DNA of 64,000 nucleotides from Azophilus sp965220835 (GTDB lineage: Bacteria > Pseudomonadota > Gammaproteobacteria > Pseudomonadales > Azotimanducaceae): the NCBI GenBank assembly GCA_965220835.1, contig OZ244842.1, forward strand, positions 806,001 to 870,000, read 5' to 3'. The notes below the pieces were generated by a model that saw nothing but the letters and a program-made list of their open reading frames with translations, was not told where the DNA came from and searched no databases. This document shows positions 60,969-64,000 of the stretch, piece by piece (position 1 is the first letter of the stretch; every line of letters begins with the position of its first letter). A program made the position numbers and the translations under genes.

Positions 60969-62366
60969 TCAGGAACGCCCTGAAGTCTTGGGAGTTCTCT
61001 CATCGATCAAGCGGATCGGTTTCTGGCGGCGCTCCACTTCAGTCAGATCGGCCGTGGCGCCCGGTGCGGCGAGTTCAACCGCCACGTCTATGCCGAGGCC
61101 GCTCTTGAGCAGCGTGCGCAGCCGCTTTGGCAAGTCGCCATCGCCGTCCTTCACTTCCGCCACCACGGTCAGGTTGCCCTGTTCCGTCACCCGGCATATG
61201 AACTCGCCCAGAAACTCCGGAACCTGGGCGAGCAGGGGGCCGACGGCATGGGGAAACACGTTGATGCCCTTGATCTTGACCATGTTGTCGCTGCGGCCCA
61301 GAAAGCCGTCGATGCGGCGCAGAGCGTAGGGACCGGGCGAGGCGTCGATGCGTTCGCGGCTGAGGTCGTGGGTGTTGAACCGCAGGATGGGATAGACGTC
61401 GTCCTTGTATAGGCACGTGCACACCATGTCGCCGAGTTCCCCCGGTGCCACCGGCGCGCCGCTGTCCACGTCAAGCAGCTCCAGCCAATGGGCGTCTTCC
61501 ATGATGTAGAGGCCGTCCCGGTCAGGCCCTTCGGCGGCGATGATGCCGGTGTCGCCGACGCCGTACCAATCGTAGCAGTCTGGGCCCCCCCAAAGGCGCT
61601 CAAGCGCCCGCTTGTCTTCGGGGCTCATGTGCCCGCTGATCATGCGGATGCGAAGGTCCTCGCCCATGGTCAAGCCCTCGGCAGCGGCCACCTCCGCCAA
61701 GCGCTTCAAGTAGTCCGCAAACCCCACCAGCACCGTGGCGCCGAAGTCGCGCATCAGGCCAACCTGGCGCACGGATGGAGTCTCCAAGCCGGTGCCCGCG
61801 GAGATGAACAGGGCATTGGTCCAGTGCAGGAACGCCTCGCGCACGTAGTGGCCGCCGTTGACCGTGCCATGGCCGTAGCAGCTGTGCGCCACGTCGCCGG
61901 CACGCAACCCTTGCCAGCGATAGGCCCGCGCCAGCAGCAGGTTCTGCACCTCGCGGGACTTGGGCCCGAACAGCAGCGTCTGGGGCCGGCCGGTGGTGCC
62001 GCTGGTGGTGTGGAAAACCACCGGAGGTCGGTTCGGATCGTCCGGTTGGAAGCCGCCGAAGTCCCCGAACGGCGGATGGGCCTCAATGCTCTGCATGAGG
62101 TCCGACTTGTCGAACACGGGCAGGTGCGCGAGATCCTCAAGCCCCCGAATGTCGCCAAGCTCTATGCCAGCGGCACCCCACAGCCGACGATAGAAGCCGG
62201 TCCGCCAGGCCTGGGCCACGCAGCGACGAAACAGGCGGTCCTGCCGCGCGAAGAGTTCGTCGCGGCTTAGGGTGCGGGCGAAGGTCTCGAAATCCTGGCC
62301 GATGGGATGGTCTTCAAGCAGTCGCTCGACCGCCACGGTGCTTAGGTAGTGGGCAGCTTCGCTCAT
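60969..62366 (-). CDS. Phenylacetate-CoA ligase-like adenylate-forming enzyme
   Basis: A 465-residue PaaK-type ligase: the P-loop TTSGTTGRPQTLLFG near 119-133, YDWYGVGDTGIIAAEGPDRDG near 270, and FLGRSDNMVKIKGINVFPHAVG near 354-375 with the hinge. It forms a CoA thioester of an aromatic or related acid. Its start overlaps the MmgE/PrpD stop by 4 nt (ATGA). Confidence 0.9.
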   Translation of the reverse strand: MSEAAHYLSTVAVERLLEDHPIGQDFETFARTLSRDELFARQDRLFRRCVAQAWRTGFYRRLWGAAGIELGDIRGLEDLAHLPVFDKSDLMQSIEAHPPFGDFGGFQPDDPNRPPVVFHTTSGTTGRPQTLLFGPKSREVQNLLLARAYRWQGLRAGDVAHSCYGHGTVNGGHYVREAFLHWTNALFISAGTGLETPSVRQVGLMRDFGATVLVGFADYLKRLAEVAAAEGLTMGEDLRIRMISGHMSPEDKRALERLWGGPDCYDWYGVGDTGIIAAEGPDRDGLYIMEDAHWLELLDVDSGAPVAPGELGDMVCTCLYKDDVYPILRFNTHDLSRERIDASPGPYALRRIDGFLGRSDNMVKIKGINVFPHAVGPLLAQVPEFLGEFICRVTEQGNLTVVAEVKDGDGDLPKRLRTLLKSGLGIDVAVELAAPGATADLTEVERRQKPIRLIDERTPKTSGRS

Positions 62367-63757
62367 CGTCCCGCTGCCCGGTCGGTGATCGGGTCAAGCA
62401 AAGTGCGTGCGTCGGTGGCTTGCGGCAGGCCGCCCACGGCTGCCATGAGCCGTTGCGCTCGGGAAGCGTCGGCGAACACGGCCGTCAAGCAGGTGCCTAC
62501 CTTGGCTGCCTGCTGAGCCTGAGTCAGCGGGTGGGCTGGGGAGCCGAGCAGTTCATCGACGCGCACCGTCACGTTTCGCCCGTCGATAAGTTCTGCCGAA
62601 AGCGCTTGGGGCACGAAGGCGGCCGGGTCGGCAACGTCGTTCACGGATGCCGTGAAGCGCTTGGCCAAGGCCAGGGAGGTGGGTTGGTTCAGTGCCTGCT
62701 CGGAGAAGTGTTCTAGTCCCACGTGTCCGCAATCCAAAGCCACCGCGCCCACGTAGGGAAAACACAGGCGCGCGTAGTTGGCGTTCATGCCCGCATGGGC
62801 GGGGCGAATCACCAGTTGGTGAATCAACGGCGGCGCACGGAGCCGGATTGACCGGAGATTGTCCGCCGTCACGCCTTCGGCCCGCAGGTGCAGCGTGGCT
62901 TCAATGCCGCCGTGGGTGGCGCGGCCGCTCGGATAGGGTTTGTGGCTGAGTTCGGTGACGCGCCAAGGGTCACCGATCTGGCGAGCCACGCCCTGGGCAT
63001 CGGCGCTGGCCTCGAACAGGTTGAGGTAGCCGTAGCGTCCCTCCAAGGCATCTTCAGGAGCCGGGACGCCCGCTTGGGCCAAGTCGGCAGCGACCAGACC
63101 GGCGCGAGCGGCGGCGCCGAGCTGCACGGGGAGGGTGGGCTTGCCTTCCTCGTGGGCCTGCATGGTGCCGGCCACCTGGCCAAGGGCGTGGCCAAAGCAA
63201 CGGCCAATGGCACGGGCATCAAAGCCGCGCAACACGCCCACGGCAACCGCGGCGCCGAACGCGCCGACCGTCGCCGGACGGAAAAAGCGCAGCGGCGCGT
63301 TCGCCGCAACGCCCAAGAGCGCTGCAACTTCGACGCCGATGGCCAAGGCGAGCAGCAGTCTTTGGCCATCGACGGCGCTTTGATCGCACTGAGCCAGCGC
63401 GGCCGGGACCACGGCGCTCAGCACGTGGGCCACGGCGCCTTCGTGCACGCAGTCGAACTCCAAGCAGTGCATTTGCCAAGCGTTGACGAACGCCGCGGTT
63501 GCTGGCGGCACCGCAAGCGCGTCACCGAGTATGCGGGCGCTGCCGCCAGCGCCCCAAGCGAGCGCCGTGGCCAGGACTTCCTCTCGCCAAGGCCCGGTGC
63601 GCCCGGCCACGCCAACGGCGAGGCTGTCGAGCAGGAAGGTCTGGGTGGCATCCACCGCTGCGGGCGGCAGGTCGCCAAAGGTGGTGTCCACGGCGAGCGC
63701 CGTCAAGCGCTCGATCAAGTTGCCCCTGGCAGCTTCTAACGGGGCGGTGCTGCCCAT
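62363..63757 (-). CDS. MmgE/PrpD family protein
   Basis: A 464-residue protein of the 2-methylcitrate/itaconate dehydratase fold: LLDSLAVGVAGRTGPW near 40, WQMHCLEFDCVHEGAVAHV near 91-110, GQVAGTMQAHEEGKPTLPVQLGAAARAG near 190-215 and the KPYPSGRATHGGIEATL strand near 270. It probably dehydrates or isomerises a short carboxylate. Starts at MGSTAP, one base after the CoA-transferase stop; the longer frame is low-complexity. Confidence 0.88.
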   Translation of the reverse strand: MGSTAPLEAARGNLIERLTALAVDTTFGDLPPAAVDATQTFLLDSLAVGVAGRTGPWREEVLATALAWGAGGSARILGDALAVPPATAAFVNAWQMHCLEFDCVHEGAVAHVLSAVVPAALAQCDQSAVDGQRLLLALAIGVEVAALLGVAANAPLRFFRPATVGAFGAAVAVGVLRGFDARAIGRCFGHALGQVAGTMQAHEEGKPTLPVQLGAAARAGLVAADLAQAGVPAPEDALEGRYGYLNLFEASADAQGVARQIGDPWRVTELSHKPYPSGRATHGGIEATLHLRAEGVTADNLRSIRLRAPPLIHQLVIRPAHAGMNANYARLCFPYVGAVALDCGHVGLEHFSEQALNQPTSLALAKRFTASVNDVADPAAFVPQALSAELIDGRNVTVRVDELLGSPAHPLTQAQQAAKVGTCLTAVFADASRAQRLMAAVGGLPQATDARTLLDPITDRAAGR

Positions 63758-63758
63758 T

Positions 63759-64000
63759 TCAAAGGACGCCCCGCTCGCGCAGCGCCGCCAAATGGGCGGC
63801 GTCCAGGCCCAGGCTTGCGCCGATCTCAACGGAGTGCTCACCGTAGCCGGGGATCTCCAAGTTCGGCCGGGCCGGCTCGTGGGTGAACTTGATTGGCGGG
63901 CCAATGTGCCGATGACCGCCGGCATCGCGCAGCAGCATGTCGCGGTGCAGCGTGTGCGGGTCCGCAAAGGCATCCTTCAACGAACGCACGAAGGCCCAGC
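63759..64000 (-). CDS. CaiB/BaiF family CoA-transferase, C-terminal part
   Basis: Partial: the gene continues past the right window edge. The last ~80 residues read AFADPHTLHRDMLLRD, then IGPPIKFTHEPARPNLEIPGYGEHSVEIGASLGL, the standard C-terminus of class III CoA-transferases (D-P-H-x-x-x-R and P-x-x-GEH). It would move CoA between acids at the start of the catabolic run. Confidence 0.85.
   Translation of the reverse strand, partial: WAFVRSLKDAFADPHTLHRDMLLRDAGGHRHIGPPIKFTHEPARPNLEIPGYGEHSVEIGASLGLDAAHLAALRERGVL

Noticed and set aside
1..64000. CRISPR arrays, prophage, IS transposases, rRNA
   Set aside because: No regularly spaced repeats, no phage structural or transposase genes and no rRNA signatures were seen.

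Overview
The window is about 64 kb of GC-rich (roughly two-thirds GC by eye), gene-dense bacterial chromosome. It most resembles a free-living or host-associated gammaproteobacterium. The housekeeping block rplU-rpmA-obg-proB / rpsT / murJ-ribF-(methyltransferase)-lspA, divergent ispB, a yfhM-pbpC pair, a type IV minor-pilin operon and a Na+-pumping decarboxylase operon (oadGAB) are all arranged as in that class. Many TonB/MFS/acyl-CoA genes suggest an aquatic oligotroph, but I cannot name a genus. No plasmid, prophage, rRNA or CRISPR signal is seen.

Layout. 1-7.0 kb: two tandem genes for giant secreted leucine-rich-repeat proteins with a nearly identical 2-kb 3' part. The complete one also carries a metzincin-type protease motif and calcium-binding type-3 repeats. 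7.0-22 kb: a patchwork of small catabolic genes (hotdog, VOC, SDRs, acyl-CoA dehydrogenase, acyl-CoA synthetase, luciferase-like oxidoreductases, aminotransferase, metallo-beta-lactamase, EthD). It ends with a short gene at 20,129 that has an in-frame UGA followed by a SECIS-like hairpin: a probable ArsC/Spx-like selenoprotein. 22-30.6 kb: core ispB, ribosomal protein, obg, proB, murJ, ribF and lspA genes, with a methyltransferase where ileS is normally found. 30.8-36.4 kb: type IV pilus minor pilins and a compact PilY1. 36.8-41.9 kb: a TonB receptor and two transporters. 42-43.7 kb: an SRPBCC protein and a kinase-like protein. 44-51.7 kb: alpha-2-macroglobulin and penicillin-binding protein 1C, preceded by a perfect 44-bp inverted repeat. 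51.9-54.3 kb: VOC protein and an arginine-rich DUF3300 protein. 54.4-58.9 kb: a vapC remnant, tRNA-Arg(ACG), oadG-oadA-oadB, and a DUF433/DUF5615 pair. 59-64 kb: a minus-strand acyl-CoA/amide catabolic run (CoA-transferase, MmgE/PrpD, PaaK-like ligase, amidase, thioesterase).

How the genes work together. The 10-22 kb and 59-64 kb runs look like pathways that activate organic acids as CoA esters and then oxidise, hydrate or cleave them. The TonB receptor and MFS/GPH carriers could import such substrates. oadGAB would couple decarboxylation to Na+ export. The pilus operon and the LRR proteins suggest surface attachment. The A2M-PbpC pair would guard and repair the periplasm.

The two most notable hidden items are genes that simple ORF calling misses: the UGA-containing gene at 20,129-20,473, and oadG, which starts at a UUG codon inside a longer spurious frame. 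All functional assignments come from reading motifs by eye; no database search was run.
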